Shown here in pieces: positions 1 through 10,525 of a stretch of 64,000 nt of DNA. This DNA comes from Zea mays. Taxonomy: Eukaryota; Streptophyta; Magnoliopsida; Poales; Poaceae. The notes below the pieces were generated by a model, which was not told the DNA's origin, did no database searches, and saw nothing but the letters and a program-made list of their open reading frames with translations. The translations under genes were made by a program, and so were the position numbers. Where the stretch lies: positions 78,922,683 to 78,986,682 of the forward strand of contig NC_050096.1 in the NCBI RefSeq assembly GCF_902167145.1, written 5' to 3'. The stretch's first letter is position 1, and every line of letters starts with the position of its first letter.

Positions 1-376
1 GTAGGAGTGACATTCCATTACCTTTGCACTGTCCTTGAAAAGTTTGTTGAAGTCATTTTATCATCACTTCTGAAGGAGTCTATGTACTTCTCAGCAAGCC
101 ATGTATAAGTACACCTCCTCAAATTCCACTCTTTGACATCTATGGGTGGACACATAGGTTTTAACCATGATGTTGTTTGCTCTGTTGTCCATAGATGCAA
201 ATAACATCCAAGGACATCCATGTGCATAATGAGGATCAGACTCTTGTTATCATTCCTTGGTGGCTTAATTTCAACCCTGTTTTTCATGATATACTCAGTA
301 ATTGCTCTCCTTAGTAGTTTCATTGATTCAAACATCATCCCAACTTTGAACATAGGCTCACTAAGGTCAACATTTT
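1..376 (-). pseudogene. MULE (Mutator-like) transposase fragment, downstream part
   Basis: Read on the minus strand, this stretch encodes a segment typical of plant MuDR-type transposases. It has the block DLSEPMFKVGMMFES, then a helix-rich stretch with NRVEIKPPRND, and later RCTYTWLAEKYIDSFR. These match, by recognition, the N-terminal Mutator DNA-binding domain that precedes the catalytic region. A stop at 18-20 falls where related proteins continue with a Trp-Asn motif, so the frame is broken before the window edge. The gene is interrupted at 376 by the LTR that starts at 377. Its upstream half is found at 29569-30310, on the other side of all the nested insertions. The ATTTT at 372-376 is the left copy of the target-site duplication. 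The catalytic DDE region would lie to the left, outside the window. Confidence 0.75.
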
Positions 377-1444
377 TGTCACACCCGGGTTTCAGGGACA
401 CCAAGACCCGGCGCAAACATAATCACCAAGTGTGCTAGGACCAAGTCTTACACATATGATGACTCATGGTACAGAAACGAATGTCACAATATTACTATAT
501 ATAACAGAGTTCTGTACAAAATAAATAAATAATTACATCATATGGAGACAACGATCCAACAACCCAAAGTTGATTGGGAGACGACGACCTAGACCACTCA
601 CGAACTCATCGTAGCATCCCTCTTGCGCCTCATCCTGCGGTACCTGTTCTTGACCTATGGGGGTGTGAGACAACAAGAGTGAGCTCACATACGTTCATCG
701 CTCAACAAGTTGTGGGGAATAATGTGCATGAACTCACCAAAGGTGGAAGCTCATGTGAAGTGAAAGGCTTTTAAAGTTGAGCATTGCTTTTAAAGCTGAG
801 CATTGCTTTTAAAGTTGGTCAAAATTTTATTAGTTGTTACTAAGTGTAAGTAGATACCAACCCAAATAAGTAATAGATCAAAATTGGTAACAACACCCAT
901 GATGCAATGCATATGACAAATTAAGTTTAATTCCATAAGTTAATCATGTGAGTGGTCGAGCTGCTCATGATCGTGAGCACGACTGATATACCAGTTTTAC
1001 ACTCTGCAGAGGTTGCACATCTTTACCCACAAGTCGTGTTACCCATCTGCCAAGGGGTCATGAATCCCATACACACATACCGAGGAGGCGAGGTAGGGTG
1101 ACACTACGAGGCCTTTACAAAGTTCCACTAGCTTCAGAAAACCCGCTACAGTTTCTAGGAAGCTCCAATGCAGGGATTCCTCGCCTGACCGCCATCGCAG
1201 CAAAATCAACCTAAGGACCTCCCTACACTGACCACTCCCCTACTGCCCTTGCCCCTTTCGAGTAAGTTAGTCCTCCACTAGCTTTCCTAATTAGTCAGCC
1301 ATGGACGTCTCATACCACCCTTGTGGTAGCACTATTTTTTTGGGTGGTTCTTCATGTTCCAAGTAACAATACGATCTAATCATGAACAGTAAATAACAAA
1401 CTGATAATAAAATCATGATCATGAATAATGTGTATCTCAATGCC

Positions 1445-4250
1445 TGTAACGCCCCGAATTTTGCAGTTGAATTTTTTCTTTTCTTTACTCGCCAAATTCG
1501 GGCGTTACCTTTTCTTTTTCTTTTTCCCTTCGCTAAACCTTGACCTTTTCCAAAGTTCTAGCGGGATTCGGTTTGGATTTCCCGTGTAAGAAAAACCCTA
1601 AATACTTTATGTTGTTTGATGCACCATGCCGAACCTTGCATTTCTTTTGATTGCTTTGAAAGTGCAAATGCATTCATGTAGGAAGATCGGATTTCGAAAA
1701 TAAGGAGAAGATCTTTTCTTTCTTTTTCTCTCTCTTTCTCTCTCCTCTTTTTCTCTCTCCCGTGCCGTGGGCCGACCCCGGCCGGCCCAGCCGCCCCTGG
1801 CGCCCCCCCTTGGGCCCAATTGGCCCATGCCGCCCCCCTCCCTTTATTTTTCCCCAAAACCCCCCAATCCCTCTCCCTCTCTCTCATTTTCCCTCTCTCT
1901 CCCCTAGCGCCGCCCCTACCCGCCCCTGCCCTAAGCCGCCGCCGCCCCCTGCTCGGCCGCCGCCCCCTGCCGGCCGCCCCCCCCGCCGTCGGCCGCCCCT
2001 CGCCGGTGAGCCCCCCCTCCTCCCTCTCTCCTCCCTCCCCCATCCCCCCTCCCCTTCCCCTCGCCGCTCGGCGCCATGGCCGCCGCCATGGCCGGCTCGT
2101 CCCGCCCCCGCCCGGCCGCCCGCCCGGCTCGTCCCGCCCCCGTCCGGCCGCCCGCCCTGGCCGCCGCCTTGGCCGCGCCCCGGCCTTGGCCGCGCCCTGC
2201 CCGCCCGGCCGCCCGCCCGGCTCGTCCCGCCCGCCCGGCCGCCCGCCTGGCCGCGCCCTGGCCGCGCCCCCCCCCCCCCCTGGCCGCTCGGCCGGCTCGG
2301 CCGCCCCGGCTCGGCCGCCCCTGCGCGCCCTGCCCCGGCCGGTTCAACCGCCCCTAGGGCCGGTTCAACCGCCCCTAGGGCCGGTTCAACCGCCCCTAGG
2401 GCCGGTTCAACCGCCCCTAGGGCCGGTTCAACCGCCCCCCCTGTTTTTTTTTATTTTTTTTATTTTATTTTATTTACTTTCTGTGATCATAGCTATTTTA
2501 TTTTAAGTAGGCTAATCGTTGTTCATATGCCATTGAAATAGGAAGTTTAATTTAAAATTCCGTTATGCTAATTGATTCATGTAGTTAATTGTTTATCTCG
2601 TGCAATGTTGATCAACTTAAAACGATTAGGTTCCCACTAGTGCATATAACAGAATTCTTTTGTTAAGAACCAATTGTAATTGATCGTTAGCGCATAAGAT
2701 TTAACCCCCTGCGAGACCCTTTCCCGTTTCTTTCTAACCATAACAAATGCGATATCGAATGTCATACTTGATGCATACTTACTTTATTTGTTCCCTTGTA
2801 TGGTGTACTGTTCTTTTGTATTAAATGTGGATGGATGTATGTATGTTTGCAATCGCATAGAGAACGATTCGGTCGAAAAGCCCGAGGAACCCGCAGGAGA
2901 AGCCCCTGAGCAGCAGTCGTTTGGTGGAGGCAAGTGTCCTTTGACCTATCTCTGTCCTATTCATTATTTAATTCACCTCCCGCATTACACCTTTATACCT
3001 AAGGATTGACTAGCTTTTGTTATCCATGTCCTTGTTTACCTATCTGGGTTGGATTATTACTGTTTAGCTTTATGCTATTGCTCAACTCTAATCAATGAAC
3101 ATGATGTGGTTATCTATGATACGCTGTTTTCCCTTCTCTTATTATGATGTTGTACTTGTGACCTTCAAGGGGGCTCGAGTGGTTTCTCGAGTGCCTCTCC
3201 GTAAGGACCTGTTCTATGGATGACCGCCCGGGAAAACAGTGCAACCATGAGGGTGGAATGGGGTGCCCTTAGCCGAATAATTAGAGGATCCGGGATGTAG
3301 TTCACTTAGCCGTCGTGCCGTCAATGGGGCTCGGTGTATGCGGCTCGCTCTGCCAAGTTTGGGTTCGCCCCTTGGGGAGGAGTGCGGTGCATTTAGGAAA
3401 CCTAACGGGTGGCTACAGCTCCGGGGAATCTTTGTAAAGGCTACGTAGTGAAACCCTGCCTATTCACCTTGGTAGTGTTTAAGGGTTTGATCGGCCCGAG
3501 GCAAGAGGGAATCACGGCTTGTGGGTAAAGTGCACAACCTCTGCAGAGTGTTATGAAACTGATATATCAGCCGTGCTCGCGGTTATGAGCGGCCAAGGGA
3601 GCTCCAGTGATTAGTGGTACTTGATCAGAGACATTGTGGTACAGGTGGTTATGAGATTGATGGTTTTGGTTATGACTATGGTGCTGGTAAGTGGTATTCT
3701 TTCCGTTTGGAAAGGGTACATCGGGTTAATAACTTGGGTTAATGCTAAAACTTGGCTTTCTACTAGTAAATAATAATCTGACCAACTAAAAGCAACTGCT
3801 TGACTTATCCCCACATAAAGCTAGTCCACTACAGCCAAACAGGATACTTGCTGAGTATGTTGATGTGTACTCACCCTTGCTCTACACACCAAACCCCCCC
3901 CCCCCCCAGGTTGTCAGCATTGCAACCACTGCTCGGGCGAAGATGAAGCTGTGGAAGGAGACTTCCAGGAGTTCCAAGATTACGACAAGTTCTAGGTGTG
4001 GGTTAGCGGCAACCCCCAGTCGGCTGCCTGTGAAGGCCGCGTTATCTACGTTTCTTTTCCGCACTTTGATTTATTGTAAGAACTATATGGACGTCTCAGA
4101 CGTATGATGTAATCGACTATTTCCCTTATTAATACTATTTTGAGCACTGTGTGATGATGTCCATATTATGTAACTGCTGTGTACGTGAATAACTGATCCT
4201 GGCACGTACATGGTTCGCATTCGGTTTGCCTTCTAAAACCGGGTGTGACA
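1445..4250 (+). repeat. 5' LTR of the Tekay-like element (2806 bp)
   Basis: Begins TGTAACGCCCCG and ends CCGGGTGTGACA. It holds a strongly GC-rich, C-skewed block (about 1760-2440) between pyrimidine-rich and AT-rich flanks, a five-copy 21-bp repeat, and a 16-C run near 3893. Reading frames across the GC-rich block give only Pro/Arg/Ala low-complexity translations, and they open on both strands, so I treat the block as non-coding. It is 63 bp longer than the 3' LTR. Confidence 0.93.
2337..2440 (+). repeat. 21-bp tandem repeat, five copies
   Basis: The unit is GCCGGTTCAACCGCCCCTAGG. Five head-to-tail copies lie here, but only two lie in the matching place of the 3' LTR (about 11420-11460). 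Because the two LTRs are copied from one template at insertion, the difference (3 x 21 = 63 bp) arose since insertion or during reverse transcription. Confidence 0.9.
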
Positions 4251-4254
4251 TAAG

Positions 4255-4272
4255 TGGTATCAAAGCCGTGCT
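4255..4272 (+). other. Primer-binding site of the Tekay-like element
   Basis: TGGTATCAAAGCC begins four bases after the end of the 5' LTR. It resembles the TGGTATCAGAGC primer site of many plant retrotransposons that prime from initiator methionine tRNA, with A for G at one position. Confidence 0.75.
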
Positions 4273-4504
4273 GACTGTAGGACCGCTAACCTAGAGTAGA
4301 ATGGTCGTTCTAAGGACTATAGACCTCTGTCTCTGCCTTGACTTTGATATCTCTTCAAAAGTTGGTCCTACCGACCAAACCTATGTTCTACTATATATTA
4401 TACCTTGCTAAAAAATTGTGTTTCATTCTGATCCTTCATTTACTTATTACTTGCTGGTCATATTAATTCTGTTCTCACCCTTTTGCTTGCGATGTCTTTT
4501 GTAG

Positions 4505-5518
4505 ATGGCTCGACTTAGACACACTGCACAAAAGTCAGTCATCCCCTTCTTACCCTCCCGCCTTGCTGAGCGTCCGCTTCGCCGTCCCGTGGCCGGACAG
4601 TCCAGCCACTTGGAGAGACTACACCACCGCCTGCGTGAGGAGCAGGAACGTCGACGACAGGAGCAGCAGAGCTCTTCCTTCTCGCTCCACCAGGAGATAG
4701 AGTCTGTGAGGAGCTGCTCCCCTGTGCTTCCTATGGAGCCGCCCCCTGCACCACCACTGGGCGCCCCAGCTTCTGGAGTAGCTGCTGGAGGAGACCCAGA
4801 CGACGGAGATGGCGACGACAGCTCGAGCCACGACACCGACTTCTCTGCTAACCCTGAGCCGGAAGGATGGGTTGCTCGACCCATCACTCGCGACGCTGCT
4901 CGCGGGTGTCACTTCCACGATGCGCTCGACACCCTGCTACGTCGGGCATTTGACCGGCATACTTGGTCCGTCGAGTATCGCTGTGTGGTCTACCAGCATA
5001 GTCGCGGGGTCTACCCGGACCGCTGGGAGGCAACTTGCTTGGTGCGCTGCCCGGAGGACAGTCTCCAGGGTGCGGAGGCCTGTTCAGAGCACTATTCTAT
5101 CTCTGAGCGGGACTCAGCTGAGGCAGCCATGCAAGATGCTGCACGGCGTGCGCTTTCGCACTACTGCTCGGTTTTCGGTGGGGCAGCTGACGGTTTTGAC
5201 CTGAAGTATTACCCCCGCCGTCCAGCTGGCAGCACAGGAGGCGTGATTGTCTCACCTGTCGGTGAGGGCAATCCTAGGTTGAGCAGCACAGTCAACCTAG
5301 CCGCCGTGCTAAACACGGAGCTGGACCATGCATTAGACGAGCTGAGTAGGGCTCGTGCTGAGATCGCCCTGTCGCGGGCTGAGCGCGCGGAACGTCGTTA
5401 TTTGGATGGTGGTTCCCCCGCTCCCGTTGGGATTCAGCACCCGTACCGCTCACCTCAGCGTGGACACCAGTCTTATGGCAATCCCGACTGCAAGACCAAG
5501 ATAACTCTAGAACCATAG
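4505..5518 (+). CDS. Extra ORF ahead of gag; dsRNA-binding-like central region (hypothetical)
   Basis: A 337-residue ORF between the primer-binding site and gag, in a different frame from gag. It has no Gag, protease or zinc-knuckle motif. Residues 1-60 are basic and Arg-rich. Residues 75-120 are Pro-rich then acidic. Residues about 137-222 form the best-ordered part: a predicted helix (HDALDTLLRRAF), a run of beta-like segments (EYRCVVYQ, WEATCLVRC), then a helix rich in Ala (SAEAAMQDAARRALSHY). This alpha-beta-beta-beta-alpha order and the AA-containing last helix recall a double-stranded-RNA-binding domain. Residues 265-300 look like a coiled coil. The ATG follows TTTTGTAG, which could be a splice acceptor. 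The ORF is intact. The function is unknown and the fold assignment is my inference. Confidence 0.6.
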   Translation: MARLRHTAQKSVIPFLPSRLAERPLRRPVAGQSSHLERLHHRLREEQERRRQEQQSSSFSLHQEIESVRSCSPVLPMEPPPAPPLGAPASGVAAGGDPDDGDGDDSSSHDTDFSANPEPEGWVARPITRDAARGCHFHDALDTLLRRAFDRHTWSVEYRCVVYQHSRGVYPDRWEATCLVRCPEDSLQGAEACSEHYSISERDSAEAAMQDAARRALSHYCSVFGGAADGFDLKYYPRRPAGSTGGVIVSPVGEGNPRLSSTVNLAAVLNTELDHALDELSRARAEIALSRAERAERRYLDGGSPAPVGIQHPYRSPQRGHQSYGNPDCKTKITLEP

Positions 5519-5923
5519 ATCGTTAGAGTTGGATCTTGTAATTAATACGAAATATATATACATAGAGGCTTCAGTCTTAGCGTTAGTCTCAGTTTTAGTT
5601 AGTCTTAGTTAGACAGGGTAGTTTGCTATATCCTGTGCATTTATGTTTGTCATGATGAACTTTGTTTGGTTTGGATCTTTGTAATGATTGTCACCAGAGT
5701 GTGGGTATCCCCTGCATTTTGGTTTATCTATTATGGTAATAAAGTTAGTTATATAGTTGGGAAACCTTTTATTCCACTTTCCTCTTTATCTAAGAAGCTG
5801 TGTGGTCTGTGTTGGAGATCAGTGAAGATGCTCATCTGTTCAGTGCTGTTGAAGAATTCTATTCTCTTTTCTTATGCTGCAAGATTTGCCAGATCAGTTC
5901 TGATGTGTGGTTGCATTCTGCAG

Positions 5924-6763
5924 ATGTCAGAGAACAGGCGTAGAGGAGGAAGGCGTGCTCAGCAGGAGCGAGCCGGTCAGCAAGATGAGGCGCCCCAGCA
6001 GCAGCAGCTGCCGCCCCCGCCCCCGATGTCCATCGAGCAGATGTTTCTGATGCAGACTCAGGCAGTTCAAGCCATCGGTCAGACCTTGGCCGCCATTCAG
6101 CAGCAGCAGCAGCAGCAACAGCAGCAGGCACCACCTCAACCTCAGATGCCTCAGATGCCCAGAGACAAGCGTGCTGAATTCATGAGAGGTCATCCCCCAA
6201 CGTTTGATCATTCTTCTGACCCCATGGATGCTAAAGATTGGCTGCGCACTGTGGAGCGGGAGTTGCATACCGCTCAGTGCGATGACAGGGAGAAAGTCTT
6301 GTATGGTCCCCGTCTGTTGAGAGGAGCAGCCCAATCATGGTGGGAGTCTTACCTCGCCACCCATGCCAACCCCGACACCATCACCTGGGAAGAATTCAGA
6401 GGTAGCTTTCGTCAGTACCATGTGCCTGCAGGTCTGATGACAGTGAAGAAGGAGGAGTTCCTGGCCCTCAAGCAAGGGCCATTGTCTGTCAGTGAGTACC
6501 GGGACAAGTTTCTGCAATTGTCTCGCTATGCTCCTGAAGATGTCAACACCGACGCCAAGCGACAATACCGTTTCCTGAGAGGCTTGGTTGACCCTCTGCA
6601 GTATCAGCTGATGAATCACACCTTCCCGACATTCCAGCACCTGATTGATAGAGCGATCATGACGGAGAGAAAGCGCAAGGAGATGGAAGATCGTAAGCGC
6701 AAGATCAGTGGACCGCAGCCTGGAAGCAGCAGCCGCCCTCGTTTTTCAGGCAATCAACCCTAG
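5924..6763 (+). CDS. gag: Gag, cut short by an in-frame TAG
   Basis: I start Gag at the ATG at 5924 (MSENRRRGGRRAQQERAG), because upstream codons look like untranslated leader and the ATG follows TTCTGCAG, a possible splice acceptor. After a Gln-rich tract (about residues 60-75) comes the retrotransposon Gag core, with DPMDAKDWLRTVERELHTAQ and later YHVPAGLMTVKKEEFLALKQG and LSRYAPEDV. Gag forms the virus-like particle and packages the RNA. The frame stops at TAG 6761-6763. The same frame then stays open all the way through pol to 10489, so the stop is a recent nonsense change of a probable Gln codon in a Gln-rich region rather than a natural gag end. The zinc knuckle lies beyond the stop. 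Confidence 0.9.
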   Translation: MSENRRRGGRRAQQERAGQQDEAPQQQQLPPPPPMSIEQMFLMQTQAVQAIGQTLAAIQQQQQQQQQQAPPQPQMPQMPRDKRAEFMRGHPPTFDHSSDPMDAKDWLRTVERELHTAQCDDREKVLYGPRLLRGAAQSWWESYLATHANPDTITWEEFRGSFRQYHVPAGLMTVKKEEFLALKQGPLSVSEYRDKFLQLSRYAPEDVNTDAKRQYRFLRGLVDPLQYQLMNHTFPTFQHLIDRAIMTERKRKEMEDRKRKISGPQPGSSSRPRFSGNQP

Positions 6764-9700
6764 CAGTTCAGGCAGAACCAGCGTCCACCTCAGCAGCATC
6801 AGCAGTTTCAAAGGCAGTACCCTCAGAATCAGTACCAGAACCGTCAGAGCAATCAGTCAGGAGGTCAGTTTCAGAAGCAGAATCAGCAGGCCCCTCGCCT
6901 TCCTGCCCCAGCAAATCAGCAGAACAGTCAGGCAGCACCAGCTCAGGTTGGAAACAGAGCATGTTTCCACTGTGGAGAGCAAGGCCACTGGGTGATGCAA
7001 TGTCCGAAGAAGGCAGCCCAGCAGCAGTCAGGCCCCAATGCCCCAGCAAAGCAGAATGTGTCTCAGCCTGGAGCAGGCAGTCGCTCTCAGCCGCGCTATA
7101 ATCATGGAAGATTGAACCACTTGGAGGCTGAAGCAGTTCAGGAGACCCCCGGCATGATAGTAGGTATGTTCCCAGTCGACTCCCATATTGCAGAAGTGTT
7201 ATTTGATACTGGAGCAACGCATTCTTTCATTACTGCATCATGGGTAGAAGCACATAATCTTCCAATTACTACCATGTCAACCCCCATTCAAATTGACTCA
7301 GCCGGTGGTAGAATTCGAGCCGATAGCATTTGTTTGAATATAAGTGTGAAAATAAGGGGGATAGCATTTCCCGCCAACCTTATAGTAATGGGTACTCAGG
7401 GAATAGATGTCATCCTAGGGATGAATTGGCTAGATAAGTATCAGGCAGTTATCAGTTGTGATAAAAGGACCATCAAGTTGGTGTCCCCACTAGGAGAGGA
7501 AGTGGTGACCGAGTTAGTCCCGCCTGAGCCAAAGAAAGGAAGTTGTTATCAGATGGCTGTCGATAGCAGTGAAGCAGATCCAATTGAGAGTATCAAGGTT
7601 GTGTCTGAATTCCCAGATGTGTTTCCAAAGGATTTACCGGGTATGCCACCAGAGCGGAAAGTTGAGTTTGCCATAGAGCTTCTTCCTGGAACCGCCCCTA
7701 TCTTTAAGAGAGCTTACAGAATATCTGGACCAGAGTTGGTTGAGCTTAAGAAGCAGATTGATGAGCTGTCAGAGAAAGGTTACATTCGGCCAAGCACCTC
7801 GCCTTGGGCCGCCCCTGTCCTGTTTGTGGAGAAGAAAGATGGCACCAAGAGGATGTGTATCGATTACCGAGCTTTGAATGAAGTCACGATCAAGAACAAG
7901 TATCCTTTGCCCAGAATAGAAGATCTGTTCGACCAGTTAAGAGGAGCCAGTGTGTTCTCCAAGATTGATCTGAGGTCAGGTTATCATCAGCTCAGGATCC
8001 GACCTTCGGACATTCCGAAGACGGCATTTATTACCAAGTATGGTTTGTATGAGTTCACAGTGATGTCTTTTGGTTTGACCAATGCGCCAGCGTTCTTCAT
8101 GAACTTGATGAACAGTGTATTCATGGATTACCTTGATAAGTTTGTGGTGGTATTCATTGATGACATTCTGGTTTATTCTCAAAGCGAAGAAGAGCACGCA
8201 GATCATTTGAGGATGGTGTTGCAGAGATTGCGAGAGCACCAGTTGTATGCAAAGTTGAGCAAGTGTGAGTTCTGGATCAGTGAAGTCCTGTTCTTGGGTC
8301 ACATAATCAACAAAGAAGGATTGGCTATGGATCCGAAGAAAGTGGCAGACATTCTGAACTGGAAAGCGCCAACAGATGCTAGAGGAATCAAGAGCTTCAT
8401 TGGAATGGCCGGATATTATCGGCGATTCATTGAAGGATTTTCGAAGATTGCGAAACCAATGACAGCGTTGCTAGGCAACAAAGTTGAGTTCAGGTGGACC
8501 CAGAAATGCCAAGAGGCCTTTGAAGCGCTGAAAGAGAAGTTGACTACAGCGCCTGTCCTAGTCTTGCCCGATGTGCACAAGCCCTTCTCGGTGTATTGCG
8601 ATGCTTGTTACACAGGTTTGGGATGTGTGTTGATGCAAGAGGGAAGAGTTGTGGCTTACTCGTCCCGACAGCTGAAGGTTCATGAGAAAAATTACCCAAT
8701 CCATGACCTAGAGTTGGCAGCAGTGGTTCACGCACTGAAGACATGGAGGCACTATCTGTATGGACAGAAATGCGATGTTTACACAGATCACAAGAGTCTG
8801 AAGTACATATTCACTCAGTCAGAGTTGAACATGAGGCAACGAAGATGGTTAGAGTTGATCAAAGACTATGAGTTGGAGATTCATTACCATCCAGGCAAAG
8901 CAAACGTAGTGGCAGATGCTTTGAGCAGAAAGAGTCAAGTCAATCTGATGGTCGCTCGTCCGATGCCTTATGAGTTGGCCAAAGAGTTTGACAAGTTGAG
9001 TCTCGGATTTCTGAACAATTCGCGAGGAGTCACAGTTGAGTTGGAACCTACCTTGGAGCGCGAAATCAAAGAAGCGCAGAAGAATGATGAAAAGATCAGT
9101 GAGATCCGGCGACTGATTCTAGATGGCAGAGGCAAAGAGTTTCGAGAAGATGCAGAAGGCGTGATATGGTTCGAAGACCGCTTGTGTGTTCCCAATGTCC
9201 AGTCCATTCGGGAGTTGATTCTCAAGGAAGCTCATGAGACAGCTTATTCGATTCACCCTGGCAGTGAGAAGATGTATCAGGATCTGAAGAAGAAATTCTG
9301 GTGGTACGGAATGAAGAGGGAAATCGCAGAGTATGTGGCTATGTGCGATAGTTGTCGAAGAATTAAGGCAGAACACCAGAGACCAGCTGGATTGTTGCAA
9401 CCGTTGCAGATCCCTCAGTGGAAATGGGATGAAATTGGTATGGATTTCATAGTCGGATTGCCTCGCACTCGAGCCGGCTACGATTCCATTTGGGTAGTAG
9501 TGGACCGTTTGACCAAGTCAGCCCACTTCATACCTGTCAAGACCAGCTACAGCAGTGCAGTATTGGCAGAATTGTATATGTCTCGGATCGTTTGTCTTCA
9601 TGGTGTGCCAAAGAAGATAGTGTCAGACAGAGGAACGCAGTTCACCTCTCATTTCTGGCAGCAGTTGCATGAAGCCTTGGGCACACATCTAAATTTCAGT

Positions 9701-10489
9701 TCAGCTTATCACCCGCAGACAGATGGCCAGACCGAAAGAACCAATCAAATTCTTGAAGACATGTTGAGAGCCTGTGCGTTGCAAGATCAGTCCGGATGGG
9801 ACAAGAGATTGCCTTATGCAGAGTTTTCCTATAACAACAGTTACCAGGCCAGTTTGAAGATGTCACCGTTTCAGGCGCTCTATGGAAGGAGTTGCAGAAC
9901 TCCGTTGCAATGGGATCAGCCTGGAGAAAAGCAAGTGTTTGGGCCAGACATTTTGCTTGAAGCCGAAGAGAACATCAAGATGGTTCGAGAGAATCTGAAG
10001 ATAGCGCAATCGAGGCAGCGAAGCTATGCAGACACAAGAAGAAGAGAGCTGAGTTTCGAAGTCGGAGACTTTGTCTATCTGAAAGTGTCACCGATCAGAG
10101 GAGTCAGAAGATTCGGAGTGAAAGGCAAGCTAGCACCCCGCTACATTGGTCCGTATCAGATTCTTGCAAGACGAGGAGAAGTGGCCTATCAGCTCAGTTT
10201 GCCAGAGAGTTTGTCTGCTGTGCATAATGTCTTTCATGTGTCTCAGTTGAAGAAGTGCTTGCGTGTGCCAGAAGAGCAGTTGCCAGTGGAAGGTCTTGAG
10301 GTCCAGGAGGACTTGACCTACGTTGAGAAGCCAGTGCAAATCCTTGAGGTTGCAGACCGAGTCACCCGAAGGAAGACCATCAGAATGTGCAAAGTCAGAT
10401 GGAATCACCACTCTGAGGAAGAAGCAACCTGGGAGCGTGAAGATGATCTAGTGGCCAAGTACCCAGAGCTCTTTGCTAGCCAGCCCTGA
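6764..10489 (+). CDS. pol: Gag C-terminus and Pol: zinc knuckle, protease, RT, RNase H, integrase, chromodomain
   Basis: Same frame as Gag, open from the TAG to 10489. A CCHC knuckle lies at 6962-7003 ([14 protein letters not shown]). The protease DTGA motif is at 7205. Reverse transcriptase shows [26 protein letters not shown] and the catalytic FIDD at 8153-8164. RNase H has [16 protein letters not shown] and YTDHKSLKY. Integrase has an HHCC region (about 9250-9360), then [12 protein letters not shown] and [12 protein letters not shown], so Asp, Asp and Glu are all present. The C-terminus ends in [13 protein letters not shown] and a chromodomain-like segment ([21 protein letters not shown]) that in chromoviruses targets integration to marked chromatin. 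All catalytic residues I can check are intact; only the upstream stop separates this from a full polyprotein. Confidence 0.92.
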   Translation, partial: QFRQNQRPPQQHQQFQRQYPQNQYQNRQSNQSGGQFQKQNQQAPRLPAPANQQNSQAAPAQVGNRACFHCGEQGHWVMQCPKKAAQQQSGPNAPAKQNVSQPGAGSRSQPRYNHGRLNHLEAEAVQETPGMIVGMFPVDSHIAEVLFDTGATHSFITASWVEAHNLPITTMSTPIQIDSAGGRIRADSICLNISVKIRGIAFPANLIVMGTQGIDVILGMNWLDKYQAVISCDKRTIKLVSPLGEEVVTELVPPEPKKGSCYQMAVDSSEADPIESIKVVSEFPDVFPKDLPGMPPERKVEFAIELLPGTAPIFKRAYRISGPELVELKKQIDELSEKGYIRPSTSPWAAPVLFVEKKDGTKRMCIDYRALNEVTIKNKYPLPRIEDLFDQLRGASVFSKIDLRSGYHQLRIRPSDIPKTAFITKYGLYEFTVMSFGLTNAPAFFMNLMNSVFMDYLDKFVVVFIDDILVYSQSEEEHADHLRMVLQRLREHQLYAKLSKCEFWISEVLFLGHIINKEGLAMDPKKVADILNWKAPTDARGIKSFIGMAGYYRRFIEGFSKIAKPMTALLGNKVEFRWTQKCQEAFEALKEKLTTAPVLVLPDVHKPFSVYCDACYTGLGCVLMQEGRVVAYSSRQLKVHEKNYPIHDLELAAVVHALKTWRHYLYGQKCDVYTDHKSLKYIFTQSELNMRQRRWLELIKDYELEIHYHPGKANVVADALSRKSQVNLMVARPMPYELAKEFDKLSLGFLNNSRGVTVELEPTLEREIKEAQKNDEKISEIRRLILDGRGKEFREDAEGVIWFEDRLCVPNVQSIRELILKEAHETAYSIHPGSEKMYQDLKKKFWWYGMKREIAEYVAMCDSCRRIKAEHQRPAGLLQPLQIPQWKWDEIGMDFIVGLPRTRAGYDSIWVVVDRLTKSAHFIPVKTSYSSAVLAELYMSRIVCLHGVPKKIVSDRGTQFTSHFWQQLHEALGTHLNFSSAYHPQTDGQTERTNQILEDMLRACALQDQSGWDKRLPYAEFSYNNSYQASLKMSPFQALYGRSCRTPLQWDQPGEKQVFGPDILLEAEENIKMVRENLKIAQSRQRSYADTRRRELSFEVGDFVYLKVSPIRGVRRFGVKGKLAPRYIGPYQILARRGEVAYQLSLPESLSAVHNVFHVSQLKKCLRVPEEQLPVEGLEVQEDLTYVEKPVQILEVADRVTRRKTIRMCKVRWNHHSEEEATWEREDDLVAKYPELFASQP

Positions 10490-10510
10490 ATCTCGAGGGC
10501 GAGATTCTTT

Positions 10511-10525
10511 TAAGGGGGATAGGTT
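10511..10525 (+). other. Polypurine tract
   Basis: TAAGGGGGATAGGTT lies directly against the 3' LTR start at 10526 and would prime plus-strand synthesis. Confidence 0.8.

Noticed and set aside
1762..2541. Long Pro/Arg/Ala-rich ORFs in the GC-rich LTR block (also 10848-11564)
   Set aside because: Open on both strands and in several frames, low complexity, present in both LTRs; an effect of base composition.
3865..4107. ORF near the 3' end of the Tekay-like LTR (and 12823-13125)
   Set aside because: Spans a variable C run, so the N-terminus differs between the two LTRs; no motif; other strand equally open.
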